From Pisaster brevispinus (taxonomy: Eukaryota > Echinodermata > Asteroidea > Forcipulatida > Asteriidae): a DNA stretch of 64,000 bases. The first letter of the stretch is position 1. The number at the start of each line of letters is the position of its first letter. Below the pieces are notes generated by a model, which saw only the letters and a program-made list of their open reading frames with translations, was not told the DNA's origin and searched no databases. The translations under genes and the position numbers were made by a program. Location of the stretch: NCBI GenBank assembly GCA_023634235.1, contig JAMKCF010000001.1, positions 16,192,258 through 16,256,257 on the forward strand. Reading direction: 5' to 3'. Positions 42,529-55,024 of this stretch are shown in pieces.

Positions 42529-43282
42529 TCAATGTTAAAGAAAGCACACTTAAATAAGGTTAACAGATATATTACTCAAAATACTTGTTATGATTTTGAA
42601 CACACATGATAGAAGCCTGTGATGAAACAAATATTTAAGAATGCCAAACCTTTAACCCCAAAATCAAAATTTTAAATGTACGATTTCTCGAACAGTATCA
42701 CTAACTACAACATAAATTACTTTTACTTATTTTGCCACAACACTCCCACTGCCACAAAATACACATTCCTCAGCTTGGTACATCCTTTCACACATTTAAG
42801 CGTACAGAAGAACTGGTACTGTATATTAACTACTTTCAGAAAAAAAAGTTGTGGGAAAAACAACCCATAGGAAAGTTACTCATGAAGGATAAAAACTCGC
42901 CAATTTTCTCATTCTAGACAAGATGTTGCATTGTAGCTTGAGGCAGTTTGAGTCCTATATGTAGCCACTTGTACTGTAGCTTAACACAAATAATGTACTT
43001 TATCTACAATGCAAATTGATTATGGATTGAAAAAAGGGGCACAATTTAGTATTTTATGTTGCATGTTATTCCTTTCTAAAACGTTTTTGTGCATATTCCA
43101 AATACTTTTTAAAGGGGGTCAAATGTAATATTTAAAGGTTAAATATCAATGATGCCCTGGTTGTTATAATTCCTGCTATACAATTGATTAGTTTGTTGCT
43201 GATTCTATAGTTTGTTTACATTGGTTACATAGTTATCCTTGTGAAAATCCAATTACATTATGAAACAAACAAGACTATGTAC
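42529..43282. other. Non-coding DNA after the endonuclease
   Basis: AT-rich. The Helentron 3' terminus presumably lies here, but I could not identify a diagnostic terminal hairpin. No gene is visible. Confidence 0.4.
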
Positions 43283-43662
43283 TTAAAGACACTGGACACA
43301 TTTGGTAATTGTCAAAGACCAGTCTTTTCACCTGGTGTATTTCAACATAAATGCATAAAACAACAAATCTGTGCAAATTTGAGCTCAATTGGTTGTCGAA
43401 GTTGCGACATAACTATGAAAGAAAAAACAATCTTGTCACACGAAGTTGTGTGCTTTCAGATGCTTGACCTCAAAATCTAATTCTGAGGTCTTGAAATCAA
43501 TTTTGTGGAAAATTAATTTTTTCTCGAAATCTACGTCACTTCAGAGGGAGCCGTTTCTCACAATGTTTTATACCATCAACCTCTCCCCATTACTCGTTAC
43601 CAAGTAAGGTTTCATGCTAATAATTATTTTGAGTAATTACCAATAGTGTCCACTGCCCTTAA
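43283..43662. mobile_element. 380-bp MITE with TTAA target duplication (piggyBac-like)
   Basis: The left end TTAAAGACACTGGACACATT, then TGGTAATT, is mirrored by AATTACCAATAGTGTCCACTGCCCTTAA, so ~24-bp TIRs are flanked by TTAA on each side. TTAA duplication is diagnostic for piggyBac-superfamily insertions. The interior is non-coding and has its own hairpin (TGACCTCAAAATCTAATTCTGAGGTC). From memory, near-identical MITEs are very common in sea star genomes. The 79-codon ORF inside is not a gene. Confidence 0.85.
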
Positions 43663-43734
43663 GGTTTATCTGAATTACAGGCACCTTACTGTCTTTCCAT
43701 GTATTGTTCATTCAACCTTGTATGTTCTTCAACA

Positions 43735-43960
43735 GTATGTCATCCAGAAGTATACCTTAACCCAGCCAGCCAGTCATGTTGAACTTTGAAGAAGTCTCTT
43801 CCTTCAGCTGCTGTCACCTATCAGCTGAGGGACATCTTAACAGTAACTGGGTTGAATGCCCAGTAGTGTGGTGATTGGGACAGGAAGGAGAAATCTGCAG
43901 AGGGTGACCTTCCAACCAAAGGAATTTCCCAGGCTGAGGTCAGCTTATCCCATTCTTATG
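43735..43960 (+). other. Tandem unit 1: possible structured RNA or duplicated exon
   Basis: Shares with the unit at 44122-44340 the ordered phrases AGTATACC..AA.CCAGCCAG, TTGAAGAAG.CTCT.CC.TCA, GCAGAGGGTGAC and GGCTGAGG. In both, CCYTCAGCTG pairs with a following CTGAGGG to make a hairpin. No ORF spans it. The strand of any transcript is unknown. Confidence 0.45.
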
Positions 43961-44121
43961 GTACGCACCTTTGTAGTGTTGTGATTTTTTTTTTTTATGT
44001 TTTTATGTATGTACAATTAATCATTTAGAAAAGACCAAATAATTGATAAAATAAATTGAATCACGAATCATCTCACTGTTTGTTTTCTGCTTATGATTTT
44101 CAGCATTAACTGCTCTTGCTG

Positions 44122-44340
44122 GTGATCAGCATGTCAACCTGAAGTATACCATAATCCAGCCAGTGATGTTGGGCTTGAAGAAGCCTCTACCCTCAGCTGC
44201 TGTTGGCTATTAACTGAGGGTCATCTCATAACCAAAATGTATCTTTAATATCAAGTCTTGGACTGGGAGGAGTCGACGGCAGAGGGTGACTTTCAAATCA
44301 CATGATTGGTTTTGGGGCTGAGGCCAGTTTTTATCTGCAG
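44122..44340 (+). other. Tandem unit 2: possible structured RNA or duplicated exon
   Basis: Diverged copy of the unit at 43.74 kb about 385 bp downstream. The hairpin CCCTCAG...CTGAGGG is kept while its loop and inner stem have changed. It is preceded by TTTTCAG, which could be a splice acceptor. Confidence 0.45.
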
Positions 44341-47270
44341 ATGTCAAACAATGTTAACCACTGTTCAGGTAAATAGTAGTGATAATATTGTATTTTTCAT
44401 GTATGTTGAAAGTGTGGTTTGTTTTTGTAATGATATACATGTAAGCAATGTGTCCCTGAAACCAACAATCTAAAACTTTAAGCAACATTTTGTTGACAAA
44501 TAGAAGACAATGTTAAATATAATAAACTGTAAACAAGAGTTGCACTATTCTGAAAATTGTGATTAAATATTCTTGAATTCAAGAAATATCATAAACATGA
44601 TGCATATGATTTCATTTTCAAAGGTCACTTTTTCTTTTATGATACTGTTATAAACATATGCAATGAAAACAAATTGTTAAAGCACTGAGATCTATTGATG
44701 ATGTTTTGAATAATGTTAACAATTACTGACAATTGGCATTATTTTCAATTGCAAGAGGATGTGCATGAATCAAATTAAATGCAAAACAAGTAAAGCCAAC
44801 TGTTCTGTTGTTATCTTTATTTGGATTGTTATTATTTCATCAATTAGCGAAAGAAAGATAACATTTCCTTTGAACCCGTAACTCTCCATGCAGTCAGAAA
44901 GACTGTCAATTGAATATGGAAATGCAGATGTCAACAAACAATATGTCAAACTAGAATGCAACTTATGTTTTATTCATTTTTTTGTTTATATTTCTTCATA
45001 TAGCAAAAATGTGAGACAGTGTGTAGTGTGTACCACAAGTAAGGGGTTCAACGCTTGTGAAGGATCAGTGATGGTGATGTTTATCTATTCCACTTCATAT
45101 GTGATGTTGAGATTGATCTTCATGCAGCTACTGAATTCGATTGGATCCTGTGGTCTCTGGGTGTTTACATGTATCTTCCAACTTCCTAGACATAACTCTC
45201 CATCCTGATGGATTTTATTTTCATCATCAAGACATGTTTTCATGTGATTAATGCCCAATTGGTTACATCTCAATAATTTTCTGCTGAATGACAGTAGTCC
45301 ATAAATTGACTGGCACATATGAAGGACTTCTATGAAATGCACCATAGTGGACCTGCAGTTGATTTCACTAATATGATCTTAGCTTTAAATACCTCTTTCA
45401 TAGGCTAATAAAGAAGTACACTTCCTAAGTCCCTCAAGGTCAATCTTGTGGATTAGTGAAACTGACAGCTGGCAAATACTTTTATTGTAACGTTTAATAT
45501 TTTTTTGCCATGTACACTACAATTTGAGAGATTATAGTGGGCACAATTGACTAGTCGAAAAACTACTTGCCTGTCACTTATGTGTTCCTGGCTGTGTTCA
45601 CAGCAGATGCCATATGAGTAGACTTGTACATCGGTTCTCATGTATGCGACAAGGGTTGTCTGGGCCCCAAGTCCCTCAAGCTTGAACAATTAAACACCAT
45701 TGATCTTGGGAGTGGTTGTGTTCTTTATTTATAGATGTAGAGTGGCTATATCATGGCAATGTAGCTGTGTCTTTCACAATTCAGCTGCCCAGCAGCCAGT
45801 AAGGGTAAATAGTTTTCGAAATTATTATTATTATAACTTTGATTATAATTATTCTCTGAGTTGCGTAAATCATGACAATGTGGGATTCAAATCCTGCTAC
45901 ATAGTCTTGGCTACTACATTTAAGATGAATGTGATTTTAAGCGAATGCACTGAATGAATGAATGCAAAGAACACATCTGAGTTAGATTCTGGTGGCTGAG
46001 TTTATTAGTGTAAGGATCAAGATAGTATTGTAATGATTGTACTTTTAAAGAAAATGCTGATTGGGTAAAAGAGCATGCATGAGTTATTATAATTTAAGTA
46101 CAAATCCTACTACTCATGCAATTGTGAATGGGTGAATTTGAGTAACATGTCAGAAAGTGGGTTCATGTACTAATTGTTATGCCTGTTGTGGCAGTTTTGC
46201 TGTTGTGCCAAATGCAGAATGAATAACTGTTTATCTGATAAACCAACGGTTTCTAAATCATATTACTCATGGATATCAGGGTGATGGTGCTCGTCAGCAA
46301 ACATCACTAAAAAGCGGTCAAAAAGACTCAGCGTAGTTAACATGTCAGAATGTGAGTTCATCTTAATTACTCATGTCAGTCGTTACTGTTGTGTTCTTGT
46401 CCAAAATGCTGAGTGTTCAAAAATGTGCGTTGTACTCATGTGCTTGTGCTTGAGTCACCAGAAAAGGGCTTGAACTTTATTACTTATGCCTATCATGGTG
46501 ATTGTGCATAAAAAACACCACAGAAGATCGAAAATTAATAATACGTCTCTCTCATTCTCTGGGACCGAAGTCATTGGTATGTAGATTGTAAAGTTAAGCA
46601 GTCATTATGGTTTTGCATTTTTCTGATACGGTATTGTAAGCCTATTTATCCATCTCCATAAAACTCCAAAACAAGATTTATTGTTAGGCAAAGTTCTGTA
46701 CCAGTAAATTGATCCTGCTTTATATGAAATCAGCCATACCACTCTTATTATCGAATTGGGTGTTGAAATACCCATTATGGTGTTGGTTTGTTAAAGTGAA
46801 AAAGACTCCAGGAAACAACATAGGGGATGGGATTAACAGTAAATAAGTAGGCTACAATCGCAAATGCATTGATTAAAATGTATATTTAGTCAACTGTCAA
46901 TCTGATGCTGCAAAGTTTTATTGACACATTTATGAATGAATTAAACCTATGTAACACACATAGACAACAGTGTTTTGCATAAACGTATATAGGCCTATGC
47001 TGAAATTAACAAAATGTTTGCAATTTTGATACCATTATCCAGTCTTCTTAATTATATATGAATACTTCAATTAAAAGAAATGCTATGTTGATAATGTCCT
47101 TTACTTATACAAACAATATATTGTTTAATTCTGCTAAGAACGTATTACATATATATAATATTATTGTTATCTGGTATTATTTAACAGTTTAGATGCAGTT
47201 TGAAGTTTGAACTATCTGTTTTTGTTCCACATATTATTTCAATAAAAACATTGAACAATAAAGAATAATT
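44341..47270. other. Non-coding region with faint repeats
   Basis: No convincing gene. A phrase AACATGTCAGAAWGTGRGTTCATSTWMWTTA occurs near 46144 and again near 46338, suggesting an old ~195-bp duplication. ORFs up to 106 codons (e.g. 44888-45208) show no domain or conserved pattern. Confidence 0.4.
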
Positions 47271-50200
47271 GTTATACAATGTGTCGTGAATTTATTGTTT
47301 CTTCCCACAAATGCAATGTTTGTTTGACATTGGCATCAGGTTTTATTTTGGTTTTTTGTTTTGCACCTTATGAAAGCCCTTTAAAATGTTCGATCATCTG
47401 GCAAAGGATGTTGTGCATTACAGATTTGAGAATCCCATTGAAATGTTTTAGAAAAGTGTGCCATAATGCGATCGTTAATGCAAAGCCACTCCGGATTTTT
47501 AGGTTTAGTTTTTCAACTGAAAATCTTGTCACAATAAAAAAGCCGGTTCTAAACGAAAGCAAGGTCAAACACTAACAAAACACTTTTGTCGTGGAAAAGA
47601 CCATGAAAATAGCTTATTGGTAGCATTTGTGGTTCTCAAGATATGAATTTTCTCGCTATTTAATGTAATGACGTCATCAATGACGTCATCAATCCAAAAA
47701 AGTGGTGGTTTTGGTGCGAGACGTTATCACTCAACTATTGCGATTTTCCGCTCTGCACATAGCGCTCAATGTTTCTAAAATCTTTATTCCAAACAGCGCC
47801 CTCTTTCGTTGGACCAAAGAGAGCGCCGTTGGATAATCCCCCAAAAATTCGCGCCATATGATTTTTTCAAATATTAAACTTTGATTCATTGTAATTTAAT
47901 GCCCGATGACGTCATTATGACGTAGTTAGGTCTGTGGTGTCTTGATACCAAGGTTCACCTATCTGTTGAGTTTCACTGTTCAAATCAATCTCAATCTTGA
48001 GTTATTCCGTAGATAAGCTCGAAAGTTGCTTTTTGATGAAAAAACACGAAGGCGAACTTTGACCCAGGGTAACGACCCGGAAGTTAAGATCGTACGATTT
48101 TGGCGTTAACTTTTCAAATGTTGTCCAAGTCTTTATCTATTTGATGCCTAAGTATGAACATCATAGCTGTTATATTCGTTGGGATACAGCAACAAGCAAA
48201 TGGTCATTTTTCAACATTAAAAACCTTGTCATGACGTCATCAATGTCGTCATCATTCCAAAAAAGTGGCGGTTTCATCTACTCACTATTGCCTATGTACA
48301 CAGTAAGTTTTACGTTTGTACAAGCTTTACTTTTGTTTAAAATTGCTGGAGAAGGTTCGGAGGCAAAGAAGAACACGAGGAAACTAGACTTAGAATTTTT
48401 GTTTATTACAAAAATACGGTGTTCGGTTGAACGTTACACATGATGACGTAGTTCAAAAACATTGAACATAAAAAGATGAATTTTTATACAATGTGTCTTT
48501 TTTTATAGGTAAACTTGTACCACACTTTGTAACAACTCCCGTTTCTTGACAAATGTTTATGTTTGTGTTACATTGGCATCAGGTTTTATTTTGGTTTTTT
48601 GTTTTGCACCTTATGAAAGACCTTTAAAATGTTCCCTCATCTGGCAAATGATGTTGTGCATTACAGACTTGAGAATCTCATTGAAATGTTTTAGAAAAGT
48701 GTGCCATAATGCGATCGTTAATGCAAAGCCATTCCGGATTTTTAGGTTTAGTTTTTCAACTGAAAATCTTATGTCACGATAAAATAGCCAGTTCTAAACG
48801 AAAGCAAGGTCAAACACAAACAAAACACTTTTGTCGTGGAAAAGACCATGAAAATAGCTTATTGGTAGCATTTGTGGTTCTCAAGTAGGTTTTTAGTTTG
48901 TACAAGCTTTACTTTTGTTTAAAATTGCTGGAGAAGGTTCAGAGGGAAAGAAGAACACGAGGAAACAAGATTTCATTTTATCAACCCGATTTGTGGTTCA
49001 GTAGTAAGATTTTGTTCCAATATACATCTTCAAGTTCCGGTTTGAACCAAAAGTTAGGTCAAATGAGATCATACTGTGTAGCATCAGGTAAGTCCTAGGA
49101 GCCCTTTGTAATGCCGTGTAGTTGATAAAAATCCAATGTGTGGTTCGGGAGTTATGGTTGTTTCAAGTATTTAATTTGATCATCCGGTTTGAACCGGAAG
49201 TCAAGGTCAAATTAGGTCGCATTCTGTGTGTCAATTCTTAAGTCGATAAATACTTTGCCAATGATGTAAAGATTGCCAAAAAAACCCAAAGTGTGCATTA
49301 GAAGTTATATTTTGAAAAGTTAGTTTTTAACTTCCGGTTTGAACCGGAACTCAGTGTTAAATGAGGTCACACTGTGTATCGTTTGTTAAGTGTTAGGAGC
49401 TGTTTCTGATGACGTTTACTTGATAAAAATACAATGAGTGGTTGAGGAGTAATACTTTTTTTAATTATTAGATTCATCTTCCGGTATGAACCGGAAGTCA
49501 AGGTCGAAGGGCATAACATTTTGTGTATCGTTTCTTCACTTGTAATTTACCTTCCAAATGATGCATAGATTGTAAAAATCTAATGTGTGGTTCAGAAGTT
49601 ATGATTTTTTGAAACATTAAATTTCAACTTCCGGTTTGAACCGGAAGTTAAGGTCAAACAGGTCACAATTTGTGTAGCGCGTGTTTAATTTATCAGAACC
49701 GTTCCGACGACGTATGAATTGTAACAATCCAATGTGTGGTTAAGGAGTTATGAATTTTTCAAATATTACACGGACTACCATTATTTAAATGTGCAATATA
49801 CAATGAAATAGCAAGCGACGCCAATTGTATTCCTTTAATTTTATGTGGCTTTACAATTTCAATACAGACATGTTAACTTAAACCACGCGCGCAATGTACA
49901 TGTGGCTGTATGGACGTGTAGCGATACTACACGTGCATCGTACACGTGCATCGTACACGTGCGTGGCTGGTACAGGTTTGACATACATTGTATTTACGTG
50001 TAGGCCTACACTACCGTGTGTTGTCGTACAAGGTCGTTCAACAGACACATGGGCTTTGACAACAAGTTTGAACCAAATGCAAAGTTTAAAATATTCGTAT
50101 CTCTGTGCAATAGTTTCGGCAGGATAACTCATCTAGAATCTGATGCAAAATTAACGTTAAAATATTACGTAGTTTTTGAGATATGAATTTTTCAAACTTT

Positions 50201-50841
50201 CAACTTCCGGTTTGAACCGGAAGTCAAGGTCAAATGGGGTCATGTTGTGTGTAGCATTTGTTGACCTTTTAACGACCAATCCGATGTTGTGTAGATTGTA
50301 AAAATCCAACATGTGGTTCGCGAGTTATGATTTTTTACAAATATTAAACTTTGATTTAATGTAATTCAATACCCGATGACGTCATCATGACATCATCATG
50401 TTTGTGGCGTCTTGATGATAATGTTCAATTGCCTTATGAGTTTCAATGTTCAAATCAATTTCAATTTTGAGTTATGACAAAAATTTGAATTTTTTTACGA
50501 AAAAACACAAAGGCAGACTTTGACCTTCCGTTAAGACCGGAAGTGAAGGTCATACGATTTTTGTGTTAACTTTTCAAATGTTGCCCCAATCTTGATGTAT
50601 CAGATGCCCAATTATGAGTTTCATAGCTTTCAAATTGACGAAGATACAGCAACAAGCAAATGGTCATTTTTCAACATTAAAAACCTTGTCATGACGTCAT
50701 CAATGTCGTCATCATTCCCAAAAAGTGGCAGTTTCATCTACTCACTATTGCCTATGTACACAGTAAGTTTTACGTTTGTACAAGCTTTACTTTTGTTTAA
50801 AATTGCTGGAGAAGGTTTGGAGGGAAAGAAGAACACGAGGA
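47271..50841 (+). repeat. Modular repeat tract, plus orientation
   Basis: Same family as at 11.9-17.2 kb. CTTCCGGTTTGAACCGGAAG-type palindromes begin near 49033, 49185, 49333, 49478 and 49628, a period of about 145-152 bp. A longer non-tandem segment (49.75-50.15 kb, with repeated TACACGTGC words) and terminal modules with TGACGTCATCAATGTCGTCA and AAAAAGTGGCGGTTTCATCT follow. The ends at about 48384, 48965 and 50841 read GAACACGAGGAAA. Two nearly identical ~300-bp segments (47.28-47.57 and 48.49-48.80 kb) are an additional direct duplication. Confidence 0.8.
47788..47835. repeat. Long-stem hairpin, copy 3
   Basis: CAGCGCCCTCTTT-CGTTGGACC-AAAGAGAGCGCCGTTGG, the same hairpin as at 14.4 and 16.7 kb, with the same loop sequence. 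Confidence 0.65.
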
Positions 50842-51407
50842 AAACTAGACGTACAGTGTTTGTAAACAACAAACACACAGGTGTTCGTGAGTGATGTCAG
50901 ATTGTGATTGAATGAACTGGTGACGACATTTTACCATATCAACCCAATGTCTGGTTCAAAAGTTAGATTGTTTTCCAATTAATTCAACTGCCGGTTTAAA
51001 CTGGAAGTCGAGGTCAAATTGGGTCACACTTTGTTTAGCGTTTGTGAAGACAATTACGATGATTTATATATTGTAAAAATCGTAAGTTTGGTTAAGAAGT
51101 TATTATTTTTTCGAATTATAAATATTAACTTTCGGTTTGAATCGGAAGTCAAGGTCAAATGGGGTATAATTCTGTGTATCGTTTCTTCACTTGTTACACA
51201 CCTTCCCAATGGTGCATGGATTGTCAAAACCCAATGTGTGGTTCTGAAGTTATGCTTTTTTGAAAACATTAAATGTCGACATCCGGTTTGAACCGGATGT
51301 TAAGGTCAAACGGGTCAAATTTTATGCAGCACGTGTTTAATTTACCAAGACCGTTCAGACAACTTATGAATTGTAACAATCCGATATGTCTGTCAATGAT
51401 GACGACA

Positions 51408-51647
51408 TCAAATTACACGCCGTCCTCTTGTGAAAAATAAAATCGTACATGTTATTTGTAAGGGCAGTGAGTCAAATGTTGTTATGTTAAATGTAGCGAC
51501 ATTTTCCCACTTTCCTTTCATCTTGGCTACAGATCTCGATACGAAGCTTGAACATACATATAGCACAGGTTGAGAAAAATTCATTTCAGTAGCGTTGCGC
51601 CATTGATAAGCTTTCGTTAAAAGTTCGATGAACTGTGACATGTCCAA
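51408..51647 (-). pseudogene. Protein-like open segment duplicated in the inverted repeat
   Basis: The minus strand encodes an 80-residue open frame that includes MSQFIELLTKAYQWRNA and VCSSFVSRSVAKMKGKW. In the opposite arm the first half is at 53128-53200 and the second half at 55025-55185, with the amino-acid reading largely kept (e.g. MSQFIELLTKAYQWRNAAEM). Such conservation in a repeat suggests a captured gene fragment. I do not recognise the family and no start or splice context is clear. Confidence 0.35.
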
Positions 51648-51868
51648 ACGTGCACAGAAATCATGCCATACTTCTAGCCTTTAGTGAAGGCCACGTGGTA
51701 CTGGAGTAAACACAGCACAGCTTGTGGCAACTGTTGTTACGTTGGCCTGTTTTTTGCTGCTTTATATTTCAGGCAACAAGCCTCTTGACATAAGGCTAGC
51801 ACTCCGTTGCACTGGAACCAGTCGCGAGTTGTATGCCACATGCCGCGTTAGGTATTGGATCGATATTT

Positions 51869-52964
51869 AGGTGTTCGGGCATTCCGCCCGAAAACCTATT
51901 GTTACTGTTCTGTTTTTTTTTTTCCACTTTATCTGAGAACCTTCTCTCGCAATTTTCGCAAAAAGTATAACTCCTAGAGACTTGAAACTTATCATGTACT
52001 TAGACCTTAGTGTATAGACGAAACCGCAGCTTTTTCGGGGCGATGACGTCATCGATGACGTCATAACATCCAAAATAAAAAATGAGAAAAACTGTAAATC
52101 GTCATATCTAGAGAACCATAAATGATAAATACAAGATTTTTGCTTCATATGGAAGTTCGACCTTTTGTTTACAACTCTTACACAGAATGTGACCCCATGT
52201 GACCTTGACTTCCGGTCGAAAACGGAGGTTTAAGGTTTTTTGGGGGGAAACGTTGTATCTTATGAACCAAATATGGTACACCTTTATTTATTGTATCATC
52301 TGAAGGCCCTTGAACAGTTCTACAACTCTTTTATTAAGTACGACCCCATGTGACCTTTACTTCCGCTTATAACCGGAAGTTGAATTTTCTTACAAAAAGA
52401 AAACTCGTCATATCTCATGAACTATATAATGTTTGAGACTTAAAACTTATTAGGTATTGAGATCTTAGTGTTTAAATACAAATATGTGAAATTCGGTTTG
52501 ATGATGTCATTGATGACGTCATAACAATAAATCAACTTTTTAATGTTAAAAAAATCATAATTGGAGAATCACAAATACTACATGTAAGATACTTGCAGTA
52601 TAACAAAGCTCTTGTCAAATTATGCAAATTACGTACACATTGTGACACCATATGACCTTCGCTTCCGGTTGAAACCGGAAGTTCAAAATTCAGATTTCAA
52701 ACGTTCATTTCTCATAAACCAAGAAGGGTTTTGTCTTGAAACTTACTATGTATATAGATCGTAGTATGTTTATGACACCCAAATTGTTTCGGTGTGATAA
52801 CGTCATCGATGACGTCATAACAATAAATCAACATTTAATATTTGAAAAAATCATAATCGGAGAACCATAGATGCTACCTGTAAGGTAATTGAACCATAAA
52901 AAAGCTCCGGCCGAGTTATACAAATCATATTCAAAGGGTGACCCCATAAGACCTGAGATAGATT
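51869..52964 (-). mobile_element. Hairpin-ended repeat block X (minus orientation)
   Basis: Starts with the hairpin GTGTTCGGGC-ATTCC-GCCCGAAAAC (51869-51897) and contains about four CCGGAAGT modules and several TGACGTCATCGATGACGTCA tandem palindromes. It matches 55765-56860 in reverse complement with the same length (about 1096 bp). It fills the spacer of the large inverted repeat and its inner end abuts the right arm at 52965/52966. The hairpin is at its outer end, so it looks like a discrete mobile unit. Confidence 0.65.
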
Positions 52965-53224
52965 TGCAATGGAGTGCTAGCCTTATGTCAAGAGGCTTGT
53001 TGCCTGTTAATATAAAGCAGCACGAAATCAGACCAACGTAACAACAGTTGCGACAAGCTGTGCTGTGTTTACTACAGTACCACGTGCGCCTTCACTAAAG
53101 GCTAGAAGAATGGCATGATTTCTGTGCACACTTGGACATGTCACAGTTCATCGAACTTTTAACGAAAGCTTATCAATGGCGCAACGCAGCTGAAATGAAT
53201 TCCTCTCAAGTACTGTGCTATGTT

Positions 53225-55024
53225 CGGCGTCAAATTGTTTCCCTTTTCGCCCTTCTGATGGCTTAACGGTGATATGGAATTGAAGACGAAGTTTCACTGA
53301 GATGTTCACCTGCTTCAGTGATTGGTATGACATTTATTATATGAGAAAATGCAAGCAGAAAAGGACCAACATTGATAATGTTTTGATCACACACCGAGAT
53401 TGCACGGACACGTCCGGACGTGACATCAGCTGGTCAAGGGGGTTGCAGACCGGCACTCACGGCAGTGTTTTTCGGTGCGACACGGTGAATAAAACGGTAA
53501 GCTTCGTTTCAACATCGTCGCTTTTCAGTCAGAATGATCGTGTGTTCCGTATGTAGTGCACAGTTATGTTAATAAAGATTATCCTTAAATTATCAAGTAG
53601 TGAGGGTTATTAAAACTAAGGAATGTTTAGTATGATCATGGAGGGGGTAGAATTCGGCATTTTTGTATGATTGCTGACTCTGTTATGGTTAGATTTGACA
53701 CAAAGTGTTCCGCCAACTACGTATTGTAGCATAAATATTTCACAACCCTTCGATGAAAGGTTTTCATTCATAAGTTGTTCACTTCTAAAACAGTGTGCGC
53801 ACCTTCTACTTGTTACCATCCAATCTTGAAATGTTTTATGTCTTGAATTTTGTTTATTTTACCAGTTTCATCTTGATTTGCTATCAACTAGTAGTAGGCC
53901 CTACAGTGATCATGAAACATATTGAACAGAGTCTGATGGCAGGATAAGAGTCTGATGCCTGGGAAGGAGTGGAACACAGAAACTGGACATGCAGCTTTCA
54001 ATATGAGCCATCTTCAGCCTTCATGCTTCTGTTAGTTGTCTTCTAAGATTCTTCCTCAATAAAACCATGCTAATGGAGAGTCCGAAATCATCCACTCGTG
54101 TGCTTCTTTGATCTATAACTTTTCCAAGAGGTAAATTTACATTAATTTATTCAAAGTTTAAAATTTCACAAAGTTATTTTGCAAGGTCAAACGTTTCCTA
54201 AGGAATTTAAATAAAACTGCAGGCTGAGCCCATTTTCCATGTAAATTATTGCATTATGTTAAACATAGATAACATGACTGTGTGTAATACATGTAGGGCC
54301 TACTTGAGACTTTCTGTTGAAATACAAACATTTTTTTGAAACATTCTAAACACAAGTTATTGTATTTTGGTTGTGCGTTGAAAATATTGTGCTATGATTT
54401 ATATAGTATTAGTGTCAATAAGATAATAGTTTGAGACCTGATATTAGTTAAGTTGTCGTTAATACTGTTTTTCTTTTTCAGAATACAGCACATCCAGTAT
54501 CGGAATGGTTTCCAGTGAAAGATTACACACATGTTGTGTTTCTCTCCTTATTTTCTTGCCGAGTGTATGATGCACCACAGAGGTAGAAATAGTACTTGAC
54601 TAATTTTTGTAATAGTCCAAATTTACGAGAGGCTTAGACTTGTATCATCACGCCGCGCTTTTCTTTTGCATATTAATACAAAACAGGTGTCTTTTACAGT
54701 TCATTCCATCAAAGGTCTTAAATAAACAAACCGTTCTGTACGGAAAACAATGTCCAAAATTCAAGCCAGCCATTTATAAAATACAACCGACAGCTTACAC
54801 TCTGCTCGACCTATTTTAAGGACATCATCTTCAAGTGTACATGTAATGAGAATCCAATTTTAGTTGAATTCCTGTTGAAAACTTCTAAGAATTATTAGCT
54901 TAATGTCAATATGAATAACATAGCTTGTGTAAACTAATTGTGAATTATTAATCAATAAAGAATCATTTTTTGTTAAAAATAAGTTTGATTCAGTGAATTG
55001 CATATTTGATATATGTACTTGTGA
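53225..55024. other. 1.8-kb unique insert in the right arm
   Basis: This stretch has no match elsewhere in the window. A GC-richer segment at 53390-53500 is open on the plus strand (phrase SGRDISWSRGLQTGTHGS) and is followed by a good donor (ACG|GTAAGC at 53493-53498). A TTTTTCAG acceptor lies near 54480. It could hold exons of a small or non-coding gene. I recognise no family. Confidence 0.35.

Noticed and set aside
42529..43282. A defined Helentron 3' terminus
   Set aside because: I looked for a terminal hairpin and a short terminal repeat matching the 5' side and found none I could defend.
45870..45900. tRNA-like GGATTCAAATCC box near 45.88 kb
   Set aside because: Only a B-box-like word; no acceptor stem, A box or anticodon arm could be built around it.
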